Part shown: in pieces, positions 41,864 to 51,880 of the stretch | How the letters are laid out: each line of letters opens with the position of its first letter | Position numbering within the stretch: the first letter of the stretch is position 1 | DNA from: Sorangium cellulosum | GTDB taxonomy: Bacteria > Myxococcota_A > Polyangia > Polyangiales > Polyangiaceae | Reading direction: 5' to 3' | Length of the DNA: 64,000 nt | Assembly: GCF_004135735.1 (NCBI RefSeq) | Contig: NZ_CP012670.1 | Span: 6,836,501-6,900,500, forward strand | Notes under the pieces: model-generated | Told to the model about the DNA's origin: nothing | What the model saw: the letters and a program-made list of their open reading frames with translations, nothing else | Database searches by the model: none | Made by a program: the position numbers and the translations under genes

Positions 41864-43015
41864 GTGGACGCCGAGGGAACGGGGACGCCGCGGAGCGCAG
41901 GCACCACGGCGCGCGATGCCGCCGAGATCCGCGGGCGCATCACGGCCTGCTTCAGCGTGGTCGAGCTGCGCCGGTTCGCCGAGGAGCTCGGCGAGCCGGG
42001 CATCCCGTGGGACCGCGGGATCCAGGGGGCCACGCATGAGCTGGTCCGCCGCTTCGAGCAGCGGGGCGAGCTCTGGGGGCTGGTCGCGCAGCTCCGTCAG
42101 GTGAGGCCGCTCGTCGAGTGGCCCGACATGCCGACGGTGCCGCCGCCCTCGTCGCTCGCGCGGGCGGCCGCGGACATCCCGCGGCCGGCGCCGCTGCCGA
42201 GGATCTCGCCGCTGCCGGTCGCCTCGCCCCCGCAGCACGCCCCGACGCTGGGACCACCGCCGATCCCGCCGACGACGCGGACGCCGGCCGTCCCGGGGGC
42301 GGCGCTCACGAGGGCGCGCTCGCCCGACGCCCGCGAGCCCGCGCACGGTCCGCCCGGAGCTCCGGGCGCCGCCGCGGGACCGCCGGATCGAGGGTCGCGC
42401 CGCGTCGATCCGCGGCTGCTGCTCGCGGCGCTGGGGCTCGTGGTGGCGAGCCTGATCGTCGCGTTCCTGATGGGCAGGGCGTCGAGCGAGCCGGCAGGAG
42501 AGGAAGCGCGAGCGGGCGAGCCGGCAGGAGAGGAAGCGCGCGCGAGCGAGCGGGCCGGAGAGCCGGCGCGAGCGAGCGGCGCGCCGACCTCGTCGCGGCC
42601 CGAGGGGATCGCGGCGCGCGCGGCCGCCGCGGTCGCGCGGCGGGTCGAGAGCGTGGCGCGGGTGTGCGAGATCCCGCCCGGGCCAGCGGAGGATGTGATG
42701 CGCCGCGCCTTCGAGCGCTGCGGGCCGGCGTCCCTCGCCGCGCAGCGCGCGGGGCGGGCAGCGCCGGCCGAGCCGCCCGACCAGCCCGCCGCCGACGAGG
42801 CGCGGGCCCAGCGGGCCCCCGCGGCCGCGGCGCCGCGCGCGCCCGCGGCGGCCGGCAACGCCGGGTGCCTGAGCGCCTGCGAGCGGCGACACCGCGCGTG
42901 CCGGACGAGCGAGTGCGGCAAGGAGCCCACCCAGAGCAGCCAGTACCAGCGTTACCAGGCCTGCCTGTCGACGTGCCTCGAGCAGGCCTCCAAGTGCCGC
43001 CTCGGGTGCCTGTGA
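41864..43015 (+). CDS. Single-pass membrane protein with effector-associated-like N-terminal domain and Cys-rich C-terminus
   Basis: The product is 383 aa from GTG 41864 (an ATG at about 41807 would add 19 residues). Residues 15-85 (EIRGRITACFSVVELRRFAEELG, shown in part; then GATHELVRRFEQRGELWGLVAQL) have the helical pattern of bacterial effector-associated or death-like adaptor domains, which join sensor NTPases to effectors. A Pro-rich linker leads to a transmembrane helix at about 190-210 (LLLAALGLVVASLIVAFLMG). Then come GEPAGEEAR repeats and a C-terminal domain with eight Cys (CLSACERRHRAC, CGK, CLSTC, CRLGCL). The divergent neighbour is a STAND-type ATPase, so the two may act together. 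Confidence 0.65.
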   Translation: MDAEGTGTPRSAGTTARDAAEIRGRITACFSVVELRRFAEELGEPGIPWDRGIQGATHELVRRFEQRGELWGLVAQLRQVRPLVEWPDMPTVPPPSSLARAAADIPRPAPLPRISPLPVASPPQHAPTLGPPPIPPTTRTPAVPGAALTRARSPDAREPAHGPPGAPGAAAGPPDRGSRRVDPRLLLAALGLVVASLIVAFLMGRASSEPAGEEARAGEPAGEEARASERAGEPARASGAPTSSRPEGIAARAAAAVARRVESVARVCEIPPGPAEDVMRRAFERCGPASLAAQRAGRAAPAEPPDQPAADEARAQRAPAAAAPRAPAAAGNAGCLSACERRHRACRTSECGKEPTQSSQYQRYQACLSTCLEQASKCRLGCL

Positions 43016-43024
43016 CGCCGGGCT

Positions 43025-43651
43025 TCAGGCCGGCGGACGGCTGCGCCGCATCACGTTGATCGTGGCGGTCGGCTCGTGCTCGGGGCAACCGGTGCGACCG
43101 GATCGGCTCGGGTCGAAGTCGATGCGGAGGCAGGTTTTGCAGACGCAGAGATAGGCGTCGTAAAACTCGCGGTGGCTCAGGATATCCGCGGCGAACAGGC
43201 TGAGGACGATGTCGCCGAGCTGCTCGTCCTCGCGCGGGCACGGCTCCCAGAGCGCCGGATTCCCGGCCCGGCGCACGCGCCCGCCGGCGATGGCCGCGGA
43301 GAGGAAGCGATCGTCCGCGGCAGGAGGCATGAGGGCGCGGAGCGAGGCGAGCACCCGGTACCGCGCGGCCTCGACGATCTCCTGGAGCTCGGGCTCGTCC
43401 GCGCCGGCGGGCGCGGACGGGCCGAGCGACACCGGCAGCGAGAAGGCCTCGGTCACGTGCGTCGGGCGCCGCATCCACCCGGGCCGCACGAGGTGCTTCT
43501 CGAACCACCCCGCGAGCGCCGGCGCGCTCCGCGGCGGCTTGTCGATGAACGTCAGCGCCGCGAGCAGCGCGCGGCGATCGTGCTCGCCGGCAACGAGCGA
43601 TGGAGTCGATGGAAGGGTGGGAATCGAGGTGTGCGAGACCGCTTGCCGCAT
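43025..43651 (-). CDS. Uncharacterised protein with C-terminal zinc-binding Cys cluster
   Basis: The product is 208 aa from ATG 43651, with AGGGGGTG upstream. The C-terminal 45 residues have CVCKTCLRIDFD and TGCPEHE, a likely zinc site of CxC/CxxC and CxxH type. The main part is helical (RALLAALTFIDKPPRS, VEAARYRVLASLRAL). No known family is recognised. It is convergent with the membrane protein gene (9 bases apart) and follows mepA on the same strand. Confidence 0.65.
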   Translation of the reverse strand: MRQAVSHTSIPTLPSTPSLVAGEHDRRALLAALTFIDKPPRSAPALAGWFEKHLVRPGWMRRPTHVTEAFSLPVSLGPSAPAGADEPELQEIVEAARYRVLASLRALMPPAADDRFLSAAIAGGRVRRAGNPALWEPCPREDEQLGDIVLSLFAADILSHREFYDAYLCVCKTCLRIDFDPSRSGRTGCPEHEPTATINVMRRSRPPA

Positions 43652-43798
43652 GAGCACCCCCTGTCCGTCGCAGTCTGCACGAGGCCTTCCGCCCAGGGCC
43701 AGCAGCCGCAGCGCCCGTACCGAAGATTGCGGGCGCCCCCGCGACGCGACGCAGCGTATCCATCTGTCCAGGCCGCCTGCGATGTCCTGGCTGCCAGC

Positions 43799-43866
43799 GA
43801 TGCCCCTGCGCCTGCGGCGTCCCTGCTGCCTCGATGTCCCTGCGCCTGCGGCGTCCCTGCTGCCTG
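43799..43866. repeat. 34-bp direct tandem repeat
   Basis: Two adjacent copies (43799-43832 and 43833-43866) differ at two or three bases; the core is CCTGCGCCTGCGGCGTCCCT. A shorter related piece lies at about 43784-43798. It falls in the non-coding gap between the zinc-cluster gene and mepA. Confidence 0.8.
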
Positions 43867-43883
43867 CAGGGCGCGCGGCGGGA

Positions 43884-45191
43884 TCAGTCCGTGATCTTGA
43901 GCGCGCCGCTGTCGTCGAGCGCGCGCCCCGCGTCGAGGCCGTCGGAGTCGGCCTCGAGCGCCTCCTGGGCCGTGGACGGCCGCAGGAACGACGGGTCGAC
44001 GGCATCCCTCGGCGGCTGCGCGGCCGCGCGGGCGGCGGCGGGGGGCAGCGCCTCTCGCGCTCCGGCCCGCTCCTCTCGCGGGGCGGCGCGGCGCGCGCCT
44101 CGCTCGCGGCGCGCGGCCGGTGGCGGGTCCGCCCGGCGCGCCCCCTCCTGCCTGGCCGGATCGCGCCGGCTCGATCTGGCCTCTCGGGGCCGCTCCGGCG
44201 CGGGGCGCGCGGCCGGCTTCCGGGCGCGCGCGCCCGGGGTCCGGCGCGACGTCGCCGCCTTGCCTGCGCTGGCCACCCTCGCCGCCTGCGCGCGCGTGCG
44301 GGACGAGGGCGCGTTCTTCGCGAGCTCGATGCAGCGGCCGCGCATGGCGCGGGGGCAGGAGATGCGCACGTGCATGTGATCGTCGTGCGGCTCCCCGCCG
44401 GTCGGCTGCATCATCGCGAGCTGCGCGCGGACGATCAGGGCGCGGGAGACGCCGATGCGCTTGGCGTAGGTGATCAGCGCGTGCCGCAGCGGGTCGGCGA
44501 TGAAGATGTGGCTCACGTGGGCGCGGGGGTCGGTGAGCAGGTGCTGCACGAGCAGCCAGTTGCGCGGCAGGTCGAAGCGCACCCCGGGCCGGCTGGTCGA
44601 GGCGAGGCGGGCGTTGAACCGGAGGAACGTCGGCGCGTGGACCTGCTTGCCCCGGGCGTCGAGCGCGTAGAAGCCGAGGTCGACGTCGCGGCCGCTCTCG
44701 TGCGAGCCGTGGCGGTGGACGTCGCCGCCGCCCTTTCGCGACAGGTCGCCGACCTCGAGCACGGCGCCCGGATAGCGCTTGGCCACGCCGCGCGCCGCGC
44801 GCTCCACCATGCCGACGAGCGCCGGCAGCCCCCAGCGGACGTCGGCGCGGGCGTAGGCGGGGACGACGCGGATCTCCTTGCGCGAGGCGTCGAGCCGCAC
44901 GCCGCCCTCGAGGCGCCCGTCGTTGGGGTGGCCGACCGACACGGCGGGGATCCGGGGCGCGCGGGTCTTCGCGGGCTCGGCTGCCCGCCCGGCGCCGCCC
45001 GCGCGGTGGCGGCGGGCGTCGGCCGGCTCCTTCGCGCGCCGCGCGCGCGGCGCGGTGGGGCGCGCGCGCGCGCCCGCGGCGGACCGCGCTTGCTGCGAGC
45101 GCGCCGGCGCCTCGGGGGCCGCTGCGGCTGACCGGAGACCGGGGAGCGAGAGCGCCAGGATCGTGAGCAGCAGCAAGAGCGGTCGCGGCAC
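43884..45191 (-). CDS. mepA: Penicillin-insensitive murein endopeptidase (MepA, M74)
   Basis: The product is 435 aa from GTG 45191. Residues 1-25 are a signal peptide ending AAA. The catalytic domain lies at about 85-275 with both M74 zinc motifs: HGSHESGRDVDLGFY and HDDHMHVRI. It cuts D-Ala-mDAP cross-links in peptidoglycan. The C-terminal ~150 residues are an Arg/Ala-rich basic, disordered tail not found in E. coli MepA (274 aa), ending in a small acidic segment. This tail may bind the cell wall or DNA-like polymers; its role is unknown. Confidence 0.9.
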   Translation of the reverse strand: MPRPLLLLLTILALSLPGLRSAAAAPEAPARSQQARSAAGARARPTAPRARRAKEPADARRHRAGGAGRAAEPAKTRAPRIPAVSVGHPNDGRLEGGVRLDASRKEIRVVPAYARADVRWGLPALVGMVERAARGVAKRYPGAVLEVGDLSRKGGGDVHRHGSHESGRDVDLGFYALDARGKQVHAPTFLRFNARLASTSRPGVRFDLPRNWLLVQHLLTDPRAHVSHIFIADPLRHALITYAKRIGVSRALIVRAQLAMMQPTGGEPHDDHMHVRISCPRAMRGRCIELAKNAPSSRTRAQAARVASAGKAATSRRTPGARARKPAARPAPERPREARSSRRDPARQEGARRADPPPAARRERGARRAAPREERAGAREALPPAAARAAAQPPRDAVDPSFLRPSTAQEALEADSDGLDAGRALDDSGALKITD

Positions 45192-45385
45192 ACCGGTCCG
45201 TTACGGGGTTTCCACAGGGTGGGCCAAGAAGCCGGCGTGCCCTGGCCGACCGGCGGGACCGCAGCGCCCTGAGGGGAGCACGACCGGCCTGGCGGACGCC
45301 GCCGCACCGCCACCGCGTCGCGTCACGAGGGGGCGAAAGCGAAGCCTTTTGCCGCGCGGCCAGTTGGGCTACCTCTTGGGCGGCC

Positions 45386-46144
45386 ATGGACAAGGTCTAC
45401 AAGAGCGCCCTGGATGCCGTGCGCGACATCCCGGGCGGAGCCACCCTCCTCGCGGGCGGATTCGGCCTCTGCGGCATCCCGGAGAACTGCATCGCGGCGC
45501 TCCGCGCGCTCGGCACGAAGGATCTCGTGGTCGTGTCCAACAACTGCGGGATCGACGGCTTCGGGCTCGGGATCCTGCTCCAGAACCGCCAGATCCGGAA
45601 GATGATCTCGTCGTACGTCGGCGAGAACAAGGAGTTCGAGCGGCAGTACCTGAGCGGGGAGCTCGAGGTCGAGCTGACGCCGCAGGGCACGCTGGCCGAG
45701 CGCATCCGGGCCGGCGGCGCCGGGATCCCCGCGTTCTACACCCCGACCGGGGCCGGCACGGCGATCAGCGAGGGCGGGCTGCCGGTGCTCTATCACCCCG
45801 ACGGCACCGTCAAGAAGTACTCCGAGAAGAAGGAGATACGGCGGTTCGACGGCCGCGACTACGTGCTCGAGCCGGCCATCCGCGGCGATTACGCGATCAT
45901 CAAGGCCTGGAAGGGCGACCGGTTCGGCAACCTCGTCTATCGCCACACCGCCATGAACTTCAACCCGATGATGGCGATGGCGGCCAGGGTGACGATCGCC
46001 GAGGTCGAGGAGCTCGTCGAGGTCGGCTCGCTCGACCCGGACCACATCCACACGCCCGGGATCTTCGTGCACCGGATCTTCCAGGGCGAGCACTACGAGA
46101 AGCGGATCGAGCGGCGCACGGTGCGCAAGGCGCCTTCGGCCTGA
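45386..46144 (+). CDS. scoA: 3-oxoacid CoA-transferase subunit A
   Basis: The product is 252 aa. It shows the CoA-transferase A signature LAGGFGLCGIPENCI at residues 23-37 and IRRFDGRDYVLEPAIRGDYA. With the B subunit 30 bases downstream it moves CoA from succinyl-CoA to acetoacetate, so it works in ketone body or acetoacetate use. Length is normal (about 235 in Bacillus). The start ATG 45386 is preceded by GGGCGG. It is first in a row with scoB, accD and folC. Confidence 0.93.
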   Translation: MDKVYKSALDAVRDIPGGATLLAGGFGLCGIPENCIAALRALGTKDLVVVSNNCGIDGFGLGILLQNRQIRKMISSYVGENKEFERQYLSGELEVELTPQGTLAERIRAGGAGIPAFYTPTGAGTAISEGGLPVLYHPDGTVKKYSEKKEIRRFDGRDYVLEPAIRGDYAIIKAWKGDRFGNLVYRHTAMNFNPMMAMAARVTIAEVEELVEVGSLDPDHIHTPGIFVHRIFQGEHYEKRIERRTVRKAPSA

Positions 46145-46174
46145 GCCGCGCGCGGCGCAGGGACAGGGGACACG

Positions 46175-46840
<666 letters not shown>

Positions 46841-46850
46841 AGGTTCGCCG

Positions 46851-47708
46851 ATGACCTGGCCCGAGAAGACCCTGCCGACGACCGACGCGAGCGAGAAGCG
46901 CTCGCTGGGAGCGGGCGTGTTCCGTCGCTGCGACGGCTGCGCGCACACGCACGACGCCGCCGAGCTCGCGCGCACCTTCGAGGTGTGCTCGCAGTGCGGC
47001 CACCACCACAAGCTCGACGCCGACGGGTGGCGGAGGCTCTTGCTCGACGACGGCGAGCTCGCCCAGTGGGACGACCACCTCGTCCCGAACGACCCGCTCC
47101 GGTTCAGCGACGGCAAGAGCTACCGGGACCGGGTCACAGCGCTCCACAAGAAGCTCCGCGCGAAGGAGGCGATCGAGATCGGCCGGGCCAGGATGGACGG
47201 CCGCGACGTCGCCTACGGCGCGTTCGTGTTCGCCTTCATGGGCGGGAGCATGGGCTCGGTCGTCGGCGAGAAGATCACCCGCCTGTTCGAGCGCGCGGCC
47301 CGGGAGGAGCTCCCGGTGGTGCTCCTCCAGTCGTCGGGCGGCGCGCGCATGCAGGAGGGCATCCTGTCGCTGATGCAGATGGCGAAGAGCGTCGCCGCGC
47401 TCGAGCGGTACCGGAAGACCCGGCTGCCGTTCCTGTCGGTGCTGCTCCACCCGACGACGGGCGGCGTCGCGGCGAGCTTCGCGTTCCTCGGCGACGTCAA
47501 CATCGCCGAGCCGAAGGCGCTCATCGGCTTCGCCGGGCCCCGGGTCATCGAGAACACGATCCGGCAGACGCTGCCGGCGGGCTTCCAGCGCGCCGAGTTC
47601 CTGCTCGACCACGGGATGGTCGACCTCATCGTGCCGCGGCTCGAGATGAAGGCCCGGATCGGCACGCTGCTCCAGCACCTCTCGGACGGTCGCCGGGCGC
47701 GGCGATGA
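46851..47708 (+). CDS. accD: Acetyl-CoA carboxylase carboxyltransferase subunit beta
   Basis: The product is 285 aa. The N-terminal zinc ribbon uses C27, C30, C46 and C49 (RRCDGC and EVCSQCGHH). The carboxyltransferase core has AFMGGSMGSVVGEKITR and LQSSGGARMQEG, where the carbonyl-binding glycines sit, and GFAGPRVIENTIRQTLP. It forms the carboxyltransferase with AccA, which is not in the window. The stop overlaps folC by 4 bases (ATGA), the classical accD-folC pairing. Confidence 0.95.
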   Translation: MTWPEKTLPTTDASEKRSLGAGVFRRCDGCAHTHDAAELARTFEVCSQCGHHHKLDADGWRRLLLDDGELAQWDDHLVPNDPLRFSDGKSYRDRVTALHKKLRAKEAIEIGRARMDGRDVAYGAFVFAFMGGSMGSVVGEKITRLFERAAREELPVVLLQSSGGARMQEGILSLMQMAKSVAALERYRKTRLPFLSVLLHPTTGGVAASFAFLGDVNIAEPKALIGFAGPRVIENTIRQTLPAGFQRAEFLLDHGMVDLIVPRLEMKARIGTLLQHLSDGRRARR

Positions 47709-49027
47709 CCTCGCCGGCGCCGCGGCTCTCCGCGCTGCTCGCGGAGCTGGGGCAGCGCGCGCCGCGGGGCATGGTGCTGGGGCTCGACCGGGTGCGCGAG
47801 GCGCTCGCGGCGCTCGGCGATCCCCACGCGGCGACGCCGGCGGTGCACGTCGCGGGCACCAACGGCAAGGGGAGCGTGTGCGCGATGGTCGAGTCGGTCG
47901 CGCGCGCGGCCGGGCTCCGCACCGGCCTCTACACGTCGCCGCACCTGTCGCGCTTCGCCGAGCGCATCCGCATCGGGGGCGACGCGATCGGGGACGCGGC
48001 GTTCGAGCGCGCCCTCGCCGCCGCGCTCTCCGGGGGCCCCTCGCCGCTCACGTTCTTCGAGGCGCTCACCGTGGCGGCGTTCGTGGCGTTCCGCGACGCG
48101 GAGGTCGACCTCGCGATCGTCGAGGTGGGCCTCGGCGGCCGGCTCGACGCCACCAACGTCATCGAGGCGCCGCTCTGCACGGCGATCACCGCGATCGCGC
48201 TCGACCACGAGGCCCTGCTCGGCCCGACGGTGGCCGACGTCGCCCGGGAGAAGGCGGGCATCCTGAAGCCCGGCGCGCCCGCGGTGCTCGGCCCGCTCGC
48301 GCCCGACGCCGACGCCGCGATCGAGGCCGCCGCGCAGGCGATCGGCGCCGGCCCGCGCCTCCGCGTCGCGCCGGCCGGGCGCGACGCGCGGCCGGGGGAG
48401 ATCGCGGTCGGGCACGCCCGGCGCGACGGGCGCGCGACGCGCGTCGCCGGGCCGGGGCATCGCGAGGTCGAGGTGGAGCTCGGCCTGCGCGGCGCGCACC
48501 AGGCGGAGAACGCGGGCGTGGCGTGCGGCGTCGCGTGGCAGCTCGCCGCCCGGTGGCCCGCGCTCGAGCGGGCGCTCCCGGCGGGGCTCGCCGCGGCTCG
48601 CTGGCCTGGCCGGCTGGAGCGGCTCGAGGCCGGCGCCGCCCAGGTCCTGCTCGACTGTGCGCACAACCCGCACGGCGCCCAGGCGCTCGCGGCGTGGCTC
48701 GACGAGGAGGGCCCCGGCGCGGCGCGCACCGCGCTCGTGTTCGGGGCGATGGCGGACAAGGGCTGGGGCGAGATGCTGAAGGCGCTCGCCCCGCGCGCGC
48801 AGCGGCGGTTTTACGTCACCCCGCGCGGCCGCGCGGCGGCCCCGCTCGAGGCGCTGCGCGCGATCGCGCCGGGCGAGCCGGTCGGCGATCCGGGCGCGGC
48901 CGTGGCGCGGGCGATCGAGGGCGCGGCGCCGGGCGGGCTCGTCGTCGTGGCCGGCTCGATCTACCTGGTCGGCGAGGTGCGGTCGGCGCTGCTCGGCATC
49001 ACGCCGGATCCGGTCGTGACGCTCTGA
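47705..49027 (+). CDS. folC: Folylpolyglutamate synthase / dihydrofolate synthase
   Basis: The product is 440 aa from ATG 47705. ATP loop AGTNGKGSVCA, metal and folate segments LYTSPHLSRFAERI, VEVGLGGRLDATNV, and the C-terminal DCAHNPHGAQAL are all family marks. It adds glutamate to folates and probably to dihydropteroate. It is coupled to accD. The length is normal. Confidence 0.94.
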   Translation: MTSPAPRLSALLAELGQRAPRGMVLGLDRVREALAALGDPHAATPAVHVAGTNGKGSVCAMVESVARAAGLRTGLYTSPHLSRFAERIRIGGDAIGDAAFERALAAALSGGPSPLTFFEALTVAAFVAFRDAEVDLAIVEVGLGGRLDATNVIEAPLCTAITAIALDHEALLGPTVADVAREKAGILKPGAPAVLGPLAPDADAAIEAAAQAIGAGPRLRVAPAGRDARPGEIAVGHARRDGRATRVAGPGHREVEVELGLRGAHQAENAGVACGVAWQLAARWPALERALPAGLAAARWPGRLERLEAGAAQVLLDCAHNPHGAQALAAWLDEEGPGAARTALVFGAMADKGWGEMLKALAPRAQRRFYVTPRGRAAAPLEALRAIAPGEPVGDPGAAVARAIEGAAPGGLVVVAGSIYLVGEVRSALLGITPDPVVTL

Positions 49028-49091
49028 GCGCGGCCCGCGCGCGATGTGCAGGCGCGTCGCTGCCGCCTGCCGCGACGCTCTGGCACGGGCG

Positions 49092-50162
49092 ATGCCGTCT
49101 CCGATGGCCATGGCATCCAGGAAACGTCGCTCGCCGGTGCTCTTCACGGCGGCCGCGCTCGGCGCGGTCGCGCTCGCGCGGACGGCGGTCCGCGCGCTGC
49201 GCAGGATCGACCTGCGGGGCCGGGTCGTCGTCGTCACGGGCGGCTCGCGCGGCCTCGGCCTGCTCCTGGCCGAGGAGTTCGGCCGGCTCGGCGCCCGGGT
49301 GGCGATCGCCGCGCGCGACGCCGAGGCGCTCGACCGGGCGGCGCAGCGGCTGCGGGCGCGCGGCGTCGAGGTGCACGCGGAGGCGTGCGACCTCGGCGAC
49401 CGCGCCGCGGCCGAGGCGTTCATCGACGGCGTGGCGCGCGCCTTCGGCCGGATCGACGTGCTCGTCAACAACGCCGGCGTGATCCAGGTCGCCCCGATGC
49501 GGGATCTCCGCGTGGAGGAGCTCGAGGAGGCGATGCGCTCGAACCACTGGAGCGCGGTCTACACGACGCTGCGCGCGCTGCCGCACCTCGATGAGCAGGG
49601 GCGGGCGGCGCGGATCGTGAACGTGGCGTCGATCGGCGGGCGCGTCGCCGTGCCGCACCTGCTCGGGTACAACGCGTCGAAGTTCGCGATGATGGGCTTC
49701 TCGGAGAGCATCCAGGCCGAGCTCTCTCACGGCGGCGCGAGGGGCCCGCGCGTCACGACGGTGATCCCCGGGCCGATGCGCACGGGGTCGATCTACAACG
49801 CGGAGTTCGGCGGCAGCCGGCAGCGCGAGTTCGGCTGGTTCGGCCTCGCGTCGTCGATCCCGATCGCGACGATCGACGCGCGGCGCGCGGCGCGGCGGGT
49901 GGTGGCGGCGGCGCGCGAGGGGCGCGCCGAGGTGAAGCTCGGGCTGTCGGCGCACCTCCTGAGCTGGGCGCACGGGGTCGCGCCGCAGGCGACGGTGCGG
50001 CTGATGGGCTGGCTCAACGCGCTCCTGCCATCGGCCCGCGGCGGCGCGGGCACGACGCGCGGCCGGGATCTGCGCGCGCCGCTCCAGAGCTCGGTCCTGC
50101 TGCGCCTGAGCAACGAGGCGGCGCGGCGCAACAACGAGGCGCCGCCGGAGGCGGCGCGGTAG
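49092..50162 (+). CDS. Short-chain dehydrogenase/reductase with N-terminal membrane segment
   Basis: The product is 356 aa from ATG 49092; ATGs at 49104 and 49110 and an upstream start at 49044 are alternatives. A hydrophobic segment (VLFTAAALGAVALA) precedes the Rossmann domain: VVVTGGSRGLGLLLA, NNAGV, catalytic Ser in NVASIGG, and YNASK. The C-terminal 100 residues extend beyond classical SDRs and may anchor the protein at the membrane. The substrate is unknown; similar membrane SDRs act on lipids or retinoid-like molecules. It follows folC at 64 bases and may belong to the same transcript. Confidence 0.85.
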   Translation: MPSPMAMASRKRRSPVLFTAAALGAVALARTAVRALRRIDLRGRVVVVTGGSRGLGLLLAEEFGRLGARVAIAARDAEALDRAAQRLRARGVEVHAEACDLGDRAAAEAFIDGVARAFGRIDVLVNNAGVIQVAPMRDLRVEELEEAMRSNHWSAVYTTLRALPHLDEQGRAARIVNVASIGGRVAVPHLLGYNASKFAMMGFSESIQAELSHGGARGPRVTTVIPGPMRTGSIYNAEFGGSRQREFGWFGLASSIPIATIDARRAARRVVAAAREGRAEVKLGLSAHLLSWAHGVAPQATVRLMGWLNALLPSARGGAGTTRGRDLRAPLQSSVLLRLSNEAARRNNEAPPEAAR

Positions 50163-50172
50163 CGAGCTCGGA

Positions 50173-50280
50173 GGTCCAGGGCGCGAGGGCGTCCACGTCC
50201 CACCGCGGCGCGGCGGCGGTCGCGAAAGGCCAGGGCGGGATGGCGTCCACGTCACACCGAGGCGCGGCGGGGGCCACGCC
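50173..50280. repeat. 54-bp imperfect tandem duplication upstream of glmM
   Basis: Copies beginning at 50188 and 50242 share GGCGTCCACGTC and CGGCGCGGCGG-type blocks over about 30 bases, with the 15 bases before each also related. It lies between the SDR stop and the glmM start, in a 246-base gap without other recognisable features. The glmM promoter is probably near 50330-50390, where AT content rises (TGTATTGGCAAAGG). Confidence 0.6.
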
Positions 50281-50408
50281 GGCGGCGGCGCGCCACGCCG
50301 GCGTGGCGCAAGGACACGACCGCGCCGCGCGGGCAGAGATTGGCCGTGGGCTGTATTGGCAAAGGTTGCTAAGGGTGGTCTCCTCAGCCCAGACCAGAGA
50401 GAGGGACC

Positions 50409-51845
50409 GTGCCGAAGCAGACCAGGAAGGATCATCAGGGCGCCGCTCCGTCGGCGACGGGCGAGCCGCAGAAGCCGGGCCGCAAGCTCTTCGGGACCGA
50501 CGGTGTGCGCGGCGTGGCGAACCAGCCGCCGATGACGCCGGAGATGGCGCTGCGCCTCGGGCGCGCGATCACGTTCGTGGCGAGCCGCGGGAAGTCGAGG
50601 CAGGTGCGGGTGGTGATCGGGAAGGACACCCGGCTGTCCGGCTACATGCTCGAGACCGCGATCGCGTCCGGCGTGTGCGCCATGGGCGGGCGCGTGATGC
50701 TGAGCGGGCCGATCCCGACGCCGGCGGTCGCGCAGCTCACGCAGAGCATGCGGGCCGACGCGGGCGTCGTGATCAGCGCGAGCCACAACCCGTATCAGGA
50801 CAACGGCATCAAGATCTTCGGGCCCGACGGCTACAAGCTGCCCGACGCCGAGGAGGAGGAGATCGAGCGGCTCATGGAGAGCCACGAGCTCGACGAGGCC
50901 CGGGTGATCGGGGCGGCGATCGGCAGCGCCGTGAAGCTCGACGACGCGCGGGGGCGGTACGTGGTGTTCTGCAAGAGCACGTTCCCCGCGGCGCTGTCGC
51001 TCGACGGCGTGAAGATGGTGGTCGACGCGGCGCACGGGGCCGCGTACCGCGTGGCCCCGGCCGTGTTCACGGAGCTCGGCGCGAACGTGACCGCGCTCGG
51101 GGTGAAGCCGAACGGCCGCAACATCAACCGCGAGACGGGCGCGCTGCACCCTGAGCACGTGAAGGCCGAGGTGCTGAAGCGCGGCGCGGCCATCGGCATC
51201 GCGCTCGACGGCGACGCGGACCGGGTGATCATGGTCGACGAGCGCGGCGAGGTGGTCGACGGCGACGCGATCATGGCGCTCTGCGCGCTCAGGATGCTGC
51301 GCACGGGCAAGCTGCCGCGGAACACGATCGTGACGACGGTGATGTCGAACCTCGGCCTGGAGCGCGCGCTCAAGGCCCAGAACGGGCACGTCGTGCGCAC
51401 CGCGGTCGGGGACCGCTACGTCGTCGAGGCGATGCGGAACGGCGGCTACTCGTTCGGGGGCGAGCAGTCGGGGCACCTCATCTTCCTGGACCACGCGACG
51501 ACGGGCGACGGCATCGTGGCGGCGCTGCAGGTGCTCGCGATCATGATGGAAGAGGACAAGCCGCTGAGCGAGCTCGCCTCGAAGGCGATGCAGCGGGTGC
51601 CCCAGGTGCTGGAGAACGCGACGTTCGTGACCCGGGTGCCGCTCGACAGCATGCAGCGGACGCGGATCACCGTGGATCGCATCGAGAAGACGCTCGGGGA
51701 CCGGGGGCGCATCCTGGTGCGCTGGAGCGGGACGGAGCCGAAGCTCCGCGTCATGGTCGAGGGCGAGGACGCGTCGGCGATCGGGGCGTACGCGCTCGAG
51801 ATCATCGAGGCGGCCAAGCAGGACGTCGCCGGCGCCACGGCGTAG
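50409..51845 (+). CDS. glmM: Phosphoglucosamine mutase
   Basis: The product is 478 aa from GTG 50409, with GAGAGGGA 4 bases before. The phosphoserine is S125 in ISASHNPYQDNG; metal loop DGDADRVIM and sugar loop GEQSGHLI identify GlmM rather than a phosphomannomutase. It makes glucosamine-1-phosphate from glucosamine-6-phosphate for peptidoglycan and LPS. An N-terminal tail of about 25 residues is extra. The gene is single and convergent with the ABC ATPase gene. Confidence 0.93.
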   Translation: MPKQTRKDHQGAAPSATGEPQKPGRKLFGTDGVRGVANQPPMTPEMALRLGRAITFVASRGKSRQVRVVIGKDTRLSGYMLETAIASGVCAMGGRVMLSGPIPTPAVAQLTQSMRADAGVVISASHNPYQDNGIKIFGPDGYKLPDAEEEEIERLMESHELDEARVIGAAIGSAVKLDDARGRYVVFCKSTFPAALSLDGVKMVVDAAHGAAYRVAPAVFTELGANVTALGVKPNGRNINRETGALHPEHVKAEVLKRGAAIGIALDGDADRVIMVDERGEVVDGDAIMALCALRMLRTGKLPRNTIVTTVMSNLGLERALKAQNGHVVRTAVGDRYVVEAMRNGGYSFGGEQSGHLIFLDHATTGDGIVAALQVLAIMMEEDKPLSELASKAMQRVPQVLENATFVTRVPLDSMQRTRITVDRIEKTLGDRGRILVRWSGTEPKLRVMVEGEDASAIGAYALEIIEAAKQDVAGATA

Positions 51846-51880
51846 CGGGTCGATCCGGGCTGCCCGGCCGTCGTGGCGGG

